From assembly GCF_001422405.1 (NCBI RefSeq), contig NZ_LMMV01000004.1, forward strand, positions 108,642 through 172,641: a DNA stretch of 64,000 nt. The letters run 5' to 3'. This document shows positions 8,667-17,938 of this stretch, piece after piece; the first letter of the stretch is position 1, and each line of letters begins with the position of its first letter. The notes under the pieces are model-generated. The model ran no database searches. It was not told the origin of the DNA and saw nothing but the letters and a program-made list of their open reading frames with translations. Source of the stretch: Pseudorhodoferax sp. Leaf267. GTDB lineage: Bacteria; Pseudomonadota; Gammaproteobacteria; Burkholderiales; Burkholderiaceae_C. Position numbers and translations under genes: made by a program.

Positions 8667-10000
8667 TGCGGGGCGTCGCGCATCTCGACGTAGGCGCGCG
8701 CACGGACTTCCTGCAGCCAGCTGCGGTAGGCCTCGTCCATGCGCGACTCGCGCACCATGGAGCGCGCCATCTCGCGCTGCTCGCGCGGGCTCAGCTTGTA
8801 CTGCCGGCGCTCGATGAGCTGGATCAGGTGCACGCCGAAGCGCGAGACCAGCGGGTCGGACAGCTGGCCGGGCTGCAGGCTGTCCAGCACGTCCTCGAAC
8901 TCGGGCACGAACTGGCCAGGGCTGGACCAGCCCAGGTCGCCACCCTCGGCGGCACTGCCGTCCTGCGAACTGGCGCGCGCCAGCGCCGCGAAATCGGCCT
9001 GGCCCGCTTCGATGCGCCGCTTCATGGTGGCCAGCCGCTCCCGCGCGGCGGCCTCGGTCAGTTGCGGGCCGACACGCAGCAGGATGTGGCGCGCATGCTG
9101 CTGCGCGATGGTCTGCGCAGGGCCGGCCTGGCGCTTCTCGATGACCTTGAGCACGTGGAAGCCGGCGCCCGAACGCACGGGCTCGCTGATGCCGCCCGTG
9201 GGCACGGCGGCGGTCGCTTCCAGGAACAGGTCGGGATAGCGGTCTGCGGTGCGCAGGCCCAGCGCGCCGCCGGCCGATGCCTCGGGCGCATCGGAATAGG
9301 CGCGGGCCAGGGCCGCGAAGTCTTCGCCGGCTCGGGCCCGGCGCAGCACGTCCTGCGCGCGGGCCTGGCGCTCGGCAACCTGCTGGGGCGTGGCGTTCTC
9401 GGGCACGGCCACCAGGACCTGCGCCAGGTTGAGTTCGCTCGGCGCGGCGGACGGCGCCGTCGCGTGCTCGCGCAGGTACTGCTCGACGTCCGCGTCGCTG
9501 ACCTTCACGCGCGATTCGAGTTCACGGTCGCGCACGCGGGTCAGCAGGATCTGGTCGCGGATCTCGTTGCGGAACTGGGCCGGCGTCATGCCGTCGCGCG
9601 CCAGGCGGCGGCGCAGTTCGGCCACGTCGACCTGGTTCTGCCGTGCCACGTTCTGCTCGCCCTGGTCGATCGACGCCTCGTCGGCCCGGATGCCCAGCTC
9701 ACGCGCCAGCTGCAGCTGCGCCCGCTCGACGATCAGGCTTTCCAGCACCTGGCGCGCCAGCTCGGCCTGCGGCGGCACGCGGCCACCCTGCTGCTGGATC
9801 TGCTGCGTGACGCGCACGATGCGGCGCTGCACTTCCTGGTTCGTGATGGGCTCGGAATTCACGACGGCCACGATGAAGTCGGACTGGCGCGCGGCACTGG
9901 AGGCAGCACCCTGGGCGTGCGCGACGGGCGTGGCCGCCAGAAGGCTGGCGGCCGCCATTGCCGCGGCGGACAGGAGGAGGGCGTGGGTCTTGCTGCGCAT
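8663..10000 (-). CDS. surA: Periplasmic chaperone / peptidyl-prolyl isomerase SurA
   Basis: A 445-residue periplasmic protein that helps fold outer-membrane beta-barrels such as LptD. It has a signal peptide at residues 1-30 (cleavage near VAHAQG), the SurA N-terminal helical domain ([16 protein letters not shown]), then two parvulin PPIase domains, the second ending near [15 protein letters not shown]. The ATG at 10000 begins the signal peptide; the longer upstream frame is a shadow of lptD. The gene lies 10 bp after lptD and overlaps rsmA. Confidence 0.97.
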   Translation of the reverse strand: MRSKTHALLLSAAAMAAASLLAATPVAHAQGAASSAARQSDFIVAVVNSEPITNQEVQRRIVRVTQQIQQQGGRVPPQAELARQVLESLIVERAQLQLARELGIRADEASIDQGEQNVARQNQVDVAELRRRLARDGMTPAQFRNEIRDQILLTRVRDRELESRVKVSDADVEQYLREHATAPSAAPSELNLAQVLVAVPENATPQQVAERQARAQDVLRRARAGEDFAALARAYSDAPEASAGGALGLRTADRYPDLFLEATAAVPTGGISEPVRSGAGFHVLKVIEKRQAGPAQTIAQQHARHILLRVGPQLTEAAARERLATMKRRIEAGQADFAALARASSQDGSAAEGGDLGWSSPGQFVPEFEDVLDSLQPGQLSDPLVSRFGVHLIQLIERRQYKLSPREQREMARSMVRESRMDEAYRSWLQEVRARAYVEMRDAPQ

Positions 10001-10010
10001 GCTGGACAAA

Positions 10011-12437
10011 TCAATCGTAGGAGCCGAAGCGGCTCGAGGTGGTGACCTGCTCGCGCAGGTACTGGTAGCGGGGAATGTTGTCGCGCAGCGTGCGCAACGG
10101 GCTGGAGCCCAGGCGTGCCAGGCCGAAGAACTCGATCTGGAACATGTACTTGGTGTTGGCCGTGGCCTCGGCGCGCTGGATGCGCTCGACCACGATGCGG
10201 CCGATCCAGCAGTCGCCCTCGTATTCAAGGCCGACGATGGATTCGACGAACTTGCGGTCGACCATGCTGTAGTTGAGCCGGCCCACGCCGTACCAGCGGC
10301 CCGGGCCCTGGCCCATGCCGGCACCCAGGTCGCGGCCGCGGTCACCCCACAGGTCGTTCAGCGGCCATTGCCAGCCCAGCTCGACCTGCTCGCTGGCGGT
10401 CAGCGTGTTGGTGGCGCGCTGGACGCGGTAGGCGGCGCTGACCACGCGGTAGTTGCTGGGGCTGTAGCGCCCGCCGACCGTGAAGCGCTCGGAGCGTTGG
10501 GTCTTGGGGTTGTACTGGACCATGGTGTCCAGCATCCACTGCGGCGTCCAGTTGATGGTCGCACCGGCTAGGAAGTCGCTGAGCCGGTCCTCGACCGGTG
10601 CACCGCCGGGCAGGAACACTTCCTGGTCCTTGAAGCGCAGCCGCTGGGCGACGCCGAAGCGCGCCACCTCGGCGCCGGTGTCCGGCTGCAGGAAGCGCGT
10701 GGTCACGCCCAATGTCAGCACGTTGCTGTCGGAGATGCGGTCGTTGCCGACGAAGGCGTTCTCGCTGTAAATGCTGGCGAAGTTGAAGTCGCTGCCGCCC
10801 GAGTCGTAGTTGGGCAGGCCGTTCTGCGCGCGGTAGGGCGTGTTCACGTAGAACGCGCGCGGCTCCAGCGTCTGCAGCCAGTCGCGGCCGAAGTACCGGG
10901 CGTTGCGCTCGAAGATCAGGCCGCTGTCCAGGCTGAACGTCGGCACGGTACGGCTCGCGCTGGTGCGGCCGTCGGCCAGCGGTGCGTCGAACTGGTACGT
11001 GGTGGCATGCAGCTGCACCTTGGGCGTGAAGAACCAGCCCGGGCGCAGCCAGGGCCGGCTCACCTGGCCCAGCATGTAGCTGCGCTTGGCATTGGGCTGC
11101 AGCGTGAGGTTGCGGTCCGCGGAGAACTGCGTGTAGTCGCCGTCCACCGAGAAATCCAGGCCCGCCACGTCGTAGCGCGCGTAGCGCGCGGTGAGCTGCG
11201 GCAGGCGGTCGTAGGGCGGCGTGATGGGCGCCGTCACGTCCTGCAGCGTCTGGTACTTCAGCGTGCGCAGGCCGGCCGTGAAGTCCTTGTAGCCCCAGCG
11301 CAGGTTGGCGTCCGTGGTCAGCAGCCGGCTCGTCAGGGAGTTCGACGAGCTGCCGAAATCGCGCCAGTAGTTGTCGTCGCTGACACGGTTCGCGTCCAGC
11401 GAGAAGCCCAGGTTGCCAAGCACCGGCACGCCGGTGGAGATCACGCCCGTGTGCTTGGCCGCATACGACCAGCGCTCGCGCTCGCGCAGCCGGTCGTCGG
11501 GCATGTACTCGGCGCGGATCTGGCCCTGGTAGGTCGGCTCCATGTAGCGGAACTCACCGCCCATGTTGATGCCGCGCTTGCTCATGACCGAGGGGTAGAA
11601 CGTGGCGTCGCGGTTCGGTGCGATGTTCCAGTAGTAGGGAATCATCACCTCGACGCCTGCCAGGTTGTCCAGTGCCACCGTGGGCGGCAGGAAGCCGGAC
11701 TTGCGCTTGTCGGTCAGCGGGAAGCTCATCACGGGAATGGCCAGCACGGGCACGTTCATGAAGCGCAGCACGCCGGCCTTGGCCAGGCCGGTCTCTTCCT
11801 CGTTGTCGATGTCGATCGTGCTGGCCGACAGCATCCAGGCCGGCAGCCAGCCCGCGCCGGGCTCGCGCCGGCAGGTGGTGTAGGTGGCGTCGTGCAGCAC
11901 GGAACGGTCGCGGTCCAGGAAGTCGACACGGCTGGCCTCGCCGTGCGCATCGCCGCGCAGCAGCCGGTAGCGCGGGCTATCGAAGAAGCCCTCGAAGGCA
12001 TCGACCTTGAGCTCCAGCGACGGGCCCTCGAACACATTGCCGGCCTGGTTGATGCGCACCGCGCCCTGGGCCCTGGCCACATCGGTGGACTGGTCGTACT
12101 CGAGCCGGTCGGCCTCGATGACGAGGTCGCCGCGGCGCATCATGGCATCGCCTTCGAGCACCGTTTCCAGGTTGGGCCGGCCGGAGCTGCGGTCGCCGTA
12201 GAAGAAGCTGGGCAGCTGCTGGCGCACGCCCTGCGGCCAGGCTTCCTGCAAGCGCGTGCTGGGCTTGAGCACCAGGGGCTGCTCATCGGCCTGGGCATGG
12301 GCCTGCGCGCACGGCAGCAGGAGGCCGACCAGCGCCACGGCACCGGCCACATGGCTGCGGGCAAAGCGGCCGGCGGGCGGGGCAAGCAGGTCGGGTTTTG
12401 CGGGAGGCATCGAGGAAGAGGGAGACGGTCCGGGCAT
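10011..12437 (-). CDS. lptD: LPS-assembly outer membrane protein LptD
   Basis: An 808-residue outer-membrane beta-barrel that inserts lipopolysaccharide into the outer leaflet. It has a signal sequence ending near AHAQA (about residue 50), an OstA-type N-terminal domain (EADRLEYDQSTDVARAQG) and a long LptD barrel with alternating aromatic strands. The start at 12437 gives a slightly long leader; ATG 12410 is an alternative. Of the four cysteines used in E. coli LptD, only one N-domain Cys (in TTCRRE) and one near the C-terminus (in GDCWIG) are visible in the mature part, so a single disulfide is likely. First gene of lptD-surA-rsmA. Confidence 0.96.
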   Translation of the reverse strand: MPGPSPSSSMPPAKPDLLAPPAGRFARSHVAGAVALVGLLLPCAQAHAQADEQPLVLKPSTRLQEAWPQGVRQQLPSFFYGDRSSGRPNLETVLEGDAMMRRGDLVIEADRLEYDQSTDVARAQGAVRINQAGNVFEGPSLELKVDAFEGFFDSPRYRLLRGDAHGEASRVDFLDRDRSVLHDATYTTCRREPGAGWLPAWMLSASTIDIDNEEETGLAKAGVLRFMNVPVLAIPVMSFPLTDKRKSGFLPPTVALDNLAGVEVMIPYYWNIAPNRDATFYPSVMSKRGINMGGEFRYMEPTYQGQIRAEYMPDDRLRERERWSYAAKHTGVISTGVPVLGNLGFSLDANRVSDDNYWRDFGSSSNSLTSRLLTTDANLRWGYKDFTAGLRTLKYQTLQDVTAPITPPYDRLPQLTARYARYDVAGLDFSVDGDYTQFSADRNLTLQPNAKRSYMLGQVSRPWLRPGWFFTPKVQLHATTYQFDAPLADGRTSASRTVPTFSLDSGLIFERNARYFGRDWLQTLEPRAFYVNTPYRAQNGLPNYDSGGSDFNFASIYSENAFVGNDRISDSNVLTLGVTTRFLQPDTGAEVARFGVAQRLRFKDQEVFLPGGAPVEDRLSDFLAGATINWTPQWMLDTMVQYNPKTQRSERFTVGGRYSPSNYRVVSAAYRVQRATNTLTASEQVELGWQWPLNDLWGDRGRDLGAGMGQGPGRWYGVGRLNYSMVDRKFVESIVGLEYEGDCWIGRIVVERIQRAEATANTKYMFQIEFFGLARLGSSPLRTLRDNIPRYQYLREQVTTSSRFGSYD

Positions 12438-12533
12438 GCGGGCTGATCGACAGAAATGGCGCTTGGCGCAGGCCTTGCGCCGCGTCGCGCCACAGGGCGT
12501 GCCGGCAAGCCGGGTTTGTAGAATCGATTATCC

Positions 12534-13655
12534 ATGAGCCCGATGCCCTCACCAACCGGGTCCACTGGCCCCAACCCCCACCCTCCCATCGCCTGGTCCG
12601 ACCCGCAACGCGAGGCGTTGCTCCAGCGTTGGCTGGCCGAGACCGCGCCCGCGCAAGGCCTGCTGCCGCACACGCTGCGCCTGGCCTCCGCCGATGCGAG
12701 CTTCCGCCGTTATTTCCGCATCGACACGCACAGCGGTGCCAGCCGCATCGTGATGGACGCGCCGCCCGACAAGGAGAACAGCGAGCCCTTCGTGCGCATC
12801 GCCGCGCTGCTGCAGGCCGCCGGTCTGGTCGTGCCCGAGGTGCTGGCCTGGCAGCGCGAGACCGGCTTCCTGCTGCTGAGCGACCTGGGCACGCAGACCA
12901 TGATGGAGCGCATGGACCGCGAGAACCCGCAGGCCAACGCAGCCCGCTACCGCCAGGCCGTCGATGCGCTGATCACCTGGCAGCTGGCCTCCCAGCCCGG
13001 CGTGCTGCCGCCCTATGACGAGGCCGTGCTGCGGCGCGAGCTGGCGCTGTTCCCCGACTGGTACCTGGCGCAACACCGCGGCATCGTGCTGGACGACGCC
13101 CAGCGCGCCACGCTGGACCAGGCCTTCGATGCCATCGTGGCCGAGAACCTGGCCGCGCCCAGCGTCTACGTGCACCGCGACTTCATGCCGCGCAACCTGA
13201 TGCTGCTGCCGCAGGACGCCACGCGCCTGGGCGTGCTGGACTTCCAGGACGCGCTGTACGGCCCCATCACCTACGACATCGCGAGCCTCATGCGCGACGC
13301 CTTCCTGACCTGGGAAGAAGACTTCGTGCTCGACGTGACCGTGCGTTACTGGCAGGAGGCGAAGAAGGCCGGCCTGCTGGGCGCGAACAGCGCGAGCGGC
13401 TGGGGTGACGACTTCGGCGCCTTCTACCGCGCCGTGGAGTGGATGGGCCTGCAGCGGCATCTGAAGGTGGCCGGCATCTTCGCGCGGCTCACGCTGCGCG
13501 ACGGCAAGCCGCGCTACCTGGCGGACACGCCGCGTTTCATCGCTTACATCCGTTCGGCGGCCAGCCGCTACCGCGAGCTCAAGCCGCTGCTGCGGCTGGT
13601 GGACCAGATCGAAGGCACCGAGCCGGTCACAGGCTTCGCCTACGGCCGCGTCTAA
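12534..13655 (+). CDS. amgK: Anomeric amino-sugar kinase of the aminoglycoside phosphotransferase fold (AmgK-like)
   Basis: A 373-residue APH-fold kinase. It shows the nucleotide-binding SFRRYFRI strand, the catalytic loop YVHRDFMPRNLMLL and the metal site LGVLDFQDALYGP. The family phosphorylates N-acetylmuramate/N-acetylglucosamine at the anomeric position for MurNAc recycling and fosfomycin tolerance. Its position divergent to lptD is the standard one, but the usual next gene, murU (nucleotidyltransferase), is replaced by rsmE. A TAGAAT -10-like box at 12519-12524 ends only 9 bp before the ATG, so the mRNA may be nearly leaderless. Confidence 0.85.
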   Translation: MSPMPSPTGSTGPNPHPPIAWSDPQREALLQRWLAETAPAQGLLPHTLRLASADASFRRYFRIDTHSGASRIVMDAPPDKENSEPFVRIAALLQAAGLVVPEVLAWQRETGFLLLSDLGTQTMMERMDRENPQANAARYRQAVDALITWQLASQPGVLPPYDEAVLRRELALFPDWYLAQHRGIVLDDAQRATLDQAFDAIVAENLAAPSVYVHRDFMPRNLMLLPQDATRLGVLDFQDALYGPITYDIASLMRDAFLTWEEDFVLDVTVRYWQEAKKAGLLGANSASGWGDDFGAFYRAVEWMGLQRHLKVAGIFARLTLRDGKPRYLADTPRFIAYIRSAASRYRELKPLLRLVDQIEGTEPVTGFAYGRV

Positions 13656-13659
13656 GGCC

Positions 13660-14373
13660 ATGCCACGCATCCATTGCCCCGCGCCGCTGGCCAGCGGCGC
13701 GTCGCTGGCCCTGCCCGCCGGCGCCGCGCGCCATGTGCAGGTGCTGCGCATGCAGCCCGGCCAGGGGCTCACGCTGTTCAACGGCGAAGGCGGCGAGTTC
13801 GACGCCACCGTCACGCAGATGGGCCGCAGCGACGTGCAGGTCGAGATCGGCGCGCACCACGCCATCGAGCGCGAGGCGCCGCAGCCCGTGCACCTGGCCG
13901 TCGTGATGCCGGCAAACGACCGCATGGACTGGCTGGTCGAGAAGGCCGCCGAGCTCGGCGCCGCCAGCGTGCAGCCGCTGCAGTCGGCGCGCAGCGTGCT
14001 ACGCCTGCAGGGTGACCGCGCCGCCAAGAAGACGGCGCACTGGCAGGCCGTGGCGATCGCCGCCTGCGAGCAGTGCGGCCGCAACCGCGTGCCCATGGTG
14101 CACGCCGTGCGCGACCTGTCGGCCTGGCTCGCGCAACCGGCCGCGGCCGACGCCGGCCAGCGCCTGTTGTTGTCGCTGCGCGAGGGCACGCGCAGCCTGC
14201 GCGCGTGGCAGCCGCTGGCGGCCGTCACGTTGCTGAACGGCCCCGAGGGCGGCCTCACGCTTGAGGAAGAAGACCTGGCCATCGCAGCCGGCTTCGCGCC
14301 CCTCACGCTCGGCCCGCGCGTGCTGCGCGCCGAGACCGCGCCCTTGGCCGCCCTGGCCGCCCTGAACTGCTGA
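13660..14373 (+). CDS. rsmE: 16S rRNA (uracil(1498)-N(3))-methyltransferase
   Basis: A 237-residue SPOUT-class methyltransferase acting on U1498 of 16S rRNA. It shows the PUA-like N-terminal part (HVQVLRMQPGQGLTLFNG), then DWLVEKAAELG, the EQCGRNRVP motif and the knotted SAM site LLNGPEGGLTLEEE with TLGPRVLRAETAP at the C-terminus. It starts 4 bp after amgK and is followed 13 bp later by an MFS gene, so the three are probably co-transcribed. Confidence 0.96.
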   Translation: MPRIHCPAPLASGASLALPAGAARHVQVLRMQPGQGLTLFNGEGGEFDATVTQMGRSDVQVEIGAHHAIEREAPQPVHLAVVMPANDRMDWLVEKAAELGAASVQPLQSARSVLRLQGDRAAKKTAHWQAVAIAACEQCGRNRVPMVHAVRDLSAWLAQPAAADAGQRLLLSLREGTRSLRAWQPLAAVTLLNGPEGGLTLEEEDLAIAAGFAPLTLGPRVLRAETAPLAALAALNC

Positions 14374-14386
14374 GCCCACCTCCACC

Positions 14387-15559
14387 ATGAACCGCAACCT
14401 CTGGCTGCTCGCGACATGCCAGGCGCTGTTCCTGGTCAACAACGTGACCTTCATCGCGATCAACGGCCTGGTCGGCTGGTCGCTCGCGCCGCTGGGCTGG
14501 ATGGCGACCTTGCCCGTCATGGGCTACGTGGTCGGCGGCGCGCTCAGCACCGGTCTCGTGGCGCGCACGCAGCAGCGCTGGGGCCGGCAGCGCTCGTTCC
14601 TGCTCGGACTGGCCGTGGCCTGCGGCTCGGCGCTGCTGTGCCTGTACGCGGTGCTGCACAAGGACTTCTGGCTGCTGTGCGCCGCCACCGTGATCGCGGG
14701 CTACTACAACGCCAATGCCAGCCTGTACCGCTTCGCCGCGGCCGAGCTGGCCGCCGCGCCGCAGCGCGAGAAGGCCGTGTCGCTCGTGATGGCCGGCGGG
14801 CTGCTGGGCGGCATCGTCGGGCCGAACCTGGCCAACGCCACGCGCGAGTGGTTCGCCGTGCCGTTCGCAGGCGCCTATGTGGCGCTGGCCGTGGCGGCCG
14901 TGCTGTCGGCTGCGCTGCTGGCCTGCATCCAGTTCCCGCCCGCTCCGGCCATGCGCGCAGGCGGTGGCGGCCGGCCGCTGGCCGAGATCGTGCGCCAGCC
15001 CGTCTTCATCGTCGCGGCGCTGGCCGGCTCGCTGGGCTTCGGCGTCATGAACCTGCTGATGGCCGCCACGCCGATCGCCATGCAGCAGTGCGGCCTGCCG
15101 TTCTCCAGCGCCGCGCTGGTGCTGGAATGGCACGTGATCGGCATGTTTGCGCCGGGCTTCTTCACGGGCCATCTGATCAAGCGCTTCGGCGCGCAGCCGG
15201 TCATGGGCGTGGGCCTGGCGCTGAACCTGGCCTGCATCGTGGTGGCGCTGTCGGGCGTGGAGCTGCACCACTTCCTGGTCGCGCTGTTCGTGCTGGGCGT
15301 GGGCTGGAACTTCCTGTTCACGGGCGCGACCACCCTGTCGCTGCAAGCCTACGCGCCCGAAGAGAAGGACAAGGCACAGGCCGTGCTGAACTTCTGCATG
15401 TTCGCCACGCTGGCGCTGACCTCGTTCGCCTCCGGCGTGCTGGTCACCACGCGCGGCTGGACGCTGCTGAACTACGGCTCGCTGCTGCCCGTGGCGCTGA
15501 CGGCCGCGGCCCTGGTATGGCTGGCCGCCCGCACGCGCGCCACCCAGCCCATGCACTGA
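14387..15559 (+). CDS. MFS transporter
   Basis: A 390-residue inner-membrane protein with about 12 hydrophobic helices of the major facilitator superfamily. The cytoplasmic loop between helices 2 and 3 (VARTQQRWGRQRSFLLG) is the usual MFS motif A region, and a second copy-like loop LIKRFGAQPVMGVG lies before helix 8. The family exports drugs or moves small metabolites by proton exchange; no substrate can be assigned. It closely follows rsmE. Confidence 0.85.
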   Translation: MNRNLWLLATCQALFLVNNVTFIAINGLVGWSLAPLGWMATLPVMGYVVGGALSTGLVARTQQRWGRQRSFLLGLAVACGSALLCLYAVLHKDFWLLCAATVIAGYYNANASLYRFAAAELAAAPQREKAVSLVMAGGLLGGIVGPNLANATREWFAVPFAGAYVALAVAAVLSAALLACIQFPPAPAMRAGGGGRPLAEIVRQPVFIVAALAGSLGFGVMNLLMAATPIAMQQCGLPFSSAALVLEWHVIGMFAPGFFTGHLIKRFGAQPVMGVGLALNLACIVVALSGVELHHFLVALFVLGVGWNFLFTGATTLSLQAYAPEEKDKAQAVLNFCMFATLALTSFASGVLVTTRGWTLLNYGSLLPVALTAAALVWLAARTRATQPMH

Positions 15560-15657
15560 TGCCGGCATTCGTGAGATAGGTCACAGCGCACACACCCGGA
15601 TACATGGCTGCAGCGCAGAATGCGCGTCCCTTTGTCACTCTCTTGCGAGGCTTCCAC

Positions 15658-16179
15658 ATGGGTCTACTCGAATCGGTTCTCGGCTCCGTTCTGAACGGCG
15701 GCGCATCGTCCCAACAGGCGCCCTCCGGTCCCTCGGCCGGCGCTCTGGCTGGGCTCGGCGGCATCGTCGGTGCATTGGCCGCCAACCCGCAGCTGCTGCA
15801 GGTCTTGATGAGCCTGTTGTCTGGCGGCGGCCAGGGCCGTGCCGGCGCGCAGGCCGCAGATGGCGGGCTGGGTGGCCTGGGCGGGCTGGCCTCGCAGTTC
15901 CAGCAGGCGGGCCTGGGCGACGTGCTGTCGTCGTGGATCGGCACCGGCCAGAACCGCGAAGTCTCGGGCGACCAGCTCACGCAGGTCTTCGGCCAGGACA
16001 AGCTGTCGCAGCTCGGCGCGCAACTGGGCATGGACGGCTCCAGCCTGGCCGGTGAGCTGTCGCAGATCCTGCCTGGGCTGATCGACCAGATGACGCCGCA
16101 GGGCCAGGTGCCGCAGGCGGCCGAGGGCGGCAACCCGAACGATCTGTTCGGCATGCTGGAGGCGTTCCAGCGCCGCTGA
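15658..16179 (+). CDS. YidB family protein (DUF937)
   Basis: A 173-residue protein of the YidB/DUF937 family of unknown function. It begins MGLLESVLGSVLNG, contains a glycine-rich middle, and ends with the family block DVLSSWIGTGQNREVSGDQL, followed by FGQDKLSQLGAQLGM and a C-terminal PGLIDQMTP. The ATG at 15658 is chosen over an upstream in-frame start at 15604 because family members begin at this motif. A hairpin terminator follows. Confidence 0.85.
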   Translation: MGLLESVLGSVLNGGASSQQAPSGPSAGALAGLGGIVGALAANPQLLQVLMSLLSGGGQGRAGAQAADGGLGGLGGLASQFQQAGLGDVLSSWIGTGQNREVSGDQLTQVFGQDKLSQLGAQLGMDGSSLAGELSQILPGLIDQMTPQGQVPQAAEGGNPNDLFGMLEAFQRR

Positions 16180-16198
16180 AGCTTCTCGGTGCTGCCAC

Positions 16199-16223
16199 AG
16201 GGCCGGCCTTGCACCGGCCCTTT
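16199..16223. terminator. Hairpin terminator between the yidB-like gene and the M20 peptidase
   Basis: An 8-bp stem AGGGCCGG / CCGGCCCT with a 7-nt loop is followed by a short TTT run. The two flanking genes converge here, so it could stop transcription from either side, although the U-tract is short. Confidence 0.55.
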
Positions 16224-16228
16224 CGCGT

Positions 16229-17695
16229 TCAGGCGGCCGGAAACGCCGCGATCACCTGCGCCACCGCCGCCGTCAGCTTCTTCGCATAGGGCACATGCAG
16301 GAACTCGTTGGGGCCATGTGCATTGCTCTTGGGGCCCAGCACGCCGCAGACCATCATCTGCGCCTTGGGGAAGCCCTTGGACAGCATGTTCATGAGCGGA
16401 ATCGTGCCGCCCTGGCCGATGTAGCCGCATGACGCGCCGAACTGCGCCTGCGAGGCCGCGTTCAGCGCGCTCTCGAACCAGGGCACCGTGGCCGGCGCGT
16501 TCCAGCCCGTGGCACCGCCTTCGCCGTCGAACGTGACGCGGGCCTGGTAGGGCGCGTTGTCCTCCAGCAGCGCCTTGAGTTCCTGCACGGCCTGGCCCGC
16601 GTCCACCAGCGGCGGCAGGCGCAGCGACAGCTTGAACGCCGTGTAGGGCCGCAGCACGTTGCCGGCGTTCTTGAGCTCGGGAAAGCCTTCGGCGCCGGTG
16701 ACCGACAGCGTGGGCTTCCAGGTGCGGTTCAGCAGGGCCTGCACCGGGTCGGTGGTGGTGGGCAGCGCGAACTGCGTGGAGCCGCCGCAGTCGTAATGCG
16801 CCCACGGGAAGCGTTTGTAGATCTCGTCGCCCAGGATGGCGGCCGTGGCCTGGGCCTGGGCCAGCCGGTCGGCCGGCACATCGCAGTGGAAGCTGGCGGG
16901 CAGCAGGCGGCCGGTGGCGCTGTCTTCCAGCCGGTCCAGCACCTGCCGCATGATGCGAAAGCTCGACGGCACCAGGCCGCTGGCATCGCCCGAGTGCACG
17001 CCCTCGGTGAGGATCTCCACCTTCAGCACGCCGCTGGCCATGCCGCGCAGGCTGCTGGTGATCCACAGCTGCTCGTAGTTGCCGGCACCCGAGTCCAGGC
17101 ACACCACCAGCGCCACGTCGCCCAGCCGCGTGCGCAGCGCGTCCACATAGGGCAGCAGGTCGTACGAGCCGCTCTCCTCGCAGGTCTCGATGATGCCGAC
17201 GATGCGCGGGTGCGCGGCCTTCTGCGCCTTCAAGGCCTGCACGGCGGCGATGCTGGCGTAGACGGCGTACCCGTCGTCCGCACCGCCGCGGCCGTAGAGC
17301 TTGCCGTCCTCGTACTTGGGCGTCCACGGGCCCAGGTCGTTGCGCCAGCCGTTGAACTCGGGCTGCTTGTCCAGGTGGCCGTACATCAGCACGGTCTGCG
17401 TGGTCGTGGTGCCCGTGGCCGGCACCTCGAAGAACAGCACCGGCGTGCGGCCCGGCAGGCGCACGATCTCCAGTTGCAGGCCCTCGACCTTTTGCGCTTC
17501 GACCCAGGCCGCGGCGTTGCGCATCACGGTTTCCAGGTAGCCGTGCTCGGCCCATTCCTTGTCGAACGACGGCGACTTGGCGGGAATGGCGATGTAGTCG
17601 GTGAGCTGGCGGACGATGTCGTCGTCCCAGGCGCGCGACACATGGGTCAACGCGGCGGCGGTATCGAGCACTTGGGCGGGGACGCGGGCATTCAT
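16229..17695 (-). CDS. M20 family metallopeptidase (dipeptidase / carboxypeptidase-like)
   Basis: A 488-residue cytosolic di-zinc peptidase of the M20/CNDP group. Metal ligands are visible in order: His in VLMYGHLDKQPE, the bridging Asp in GRGGADDGYA, the catalytic Glu pair in ETCEESGS, Asp in VCLDSG, and a C-terminal His in GPNEFLHVPYA. The ATG at 17695 has AGGAG 8 nt upstream; the frame extends further but without support. It likely cleaves dipeptides or acylated amino acids. It stands alone between convergent and divergent neighbours. Confidence 0.9.
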   Translation of the reverse strand: MNARVPAQVLDTAAALTHVSRAWDDDIVRQLTDYIAIPAKSPSFDKEWAEHGYLETVMRNAAAWVEAQKVEGLQLEIVRLPGRTPVLFFEVPATGTTTTQTVLMYGHLDKQPEFNGWRNDLGPWTPKYEDGKLYGRGGADDGYAVYASIAAVQALKAQKAAHPRIVGIIETCEESGSYDLLPYVDALRTRLGDVALVVCLDSGAGNYEQLWITSSLRGMASGVLKVEILTEGVHSGDASGLVPSSFRIMRQVLDRLEDSATGRLLPASFHCDVPADRLAQAQATAAILGDEIYKRFPWAHYDCGGSTQFALPTTTDPVQALLNRTWKPTLSVTGAEGFPELKNAGNVLRPYTAFKLSLRLPPLVDAGQAVQELKALLEDNAPYQARVTFDGEGGATGWNAPATVPWFESALNAASQAQFGASCGYIGQGGTIPLMNMLSKGFPKAQMMVCGVLGPKSNAHGPNEFLHVPYAKKLTAAVAQVIAAFPAA

Positions 17696-17938
17696 GGTGG
17701 GGCTCCTGGTCGCAAAAGGCCATTGCACCATAGGCGGCAAGACCTGGCGAGCGGGTCGAGATGGCGGCCGCGCGTCCTGCACAGGGGGCGCATCCCGCGA
17801 TCGTGGGATGGACGCAGGCGCTGCGCGCCTTCACGATGGGCGCCCCTGTTCCACATCGGGATGCACCATGCGCGAAGGCATTTCCACCAACCGGCTGTGC
17901 AATGCTTGCGCCGGCTCTCTCGTCGCGGCTGGCCAGCA

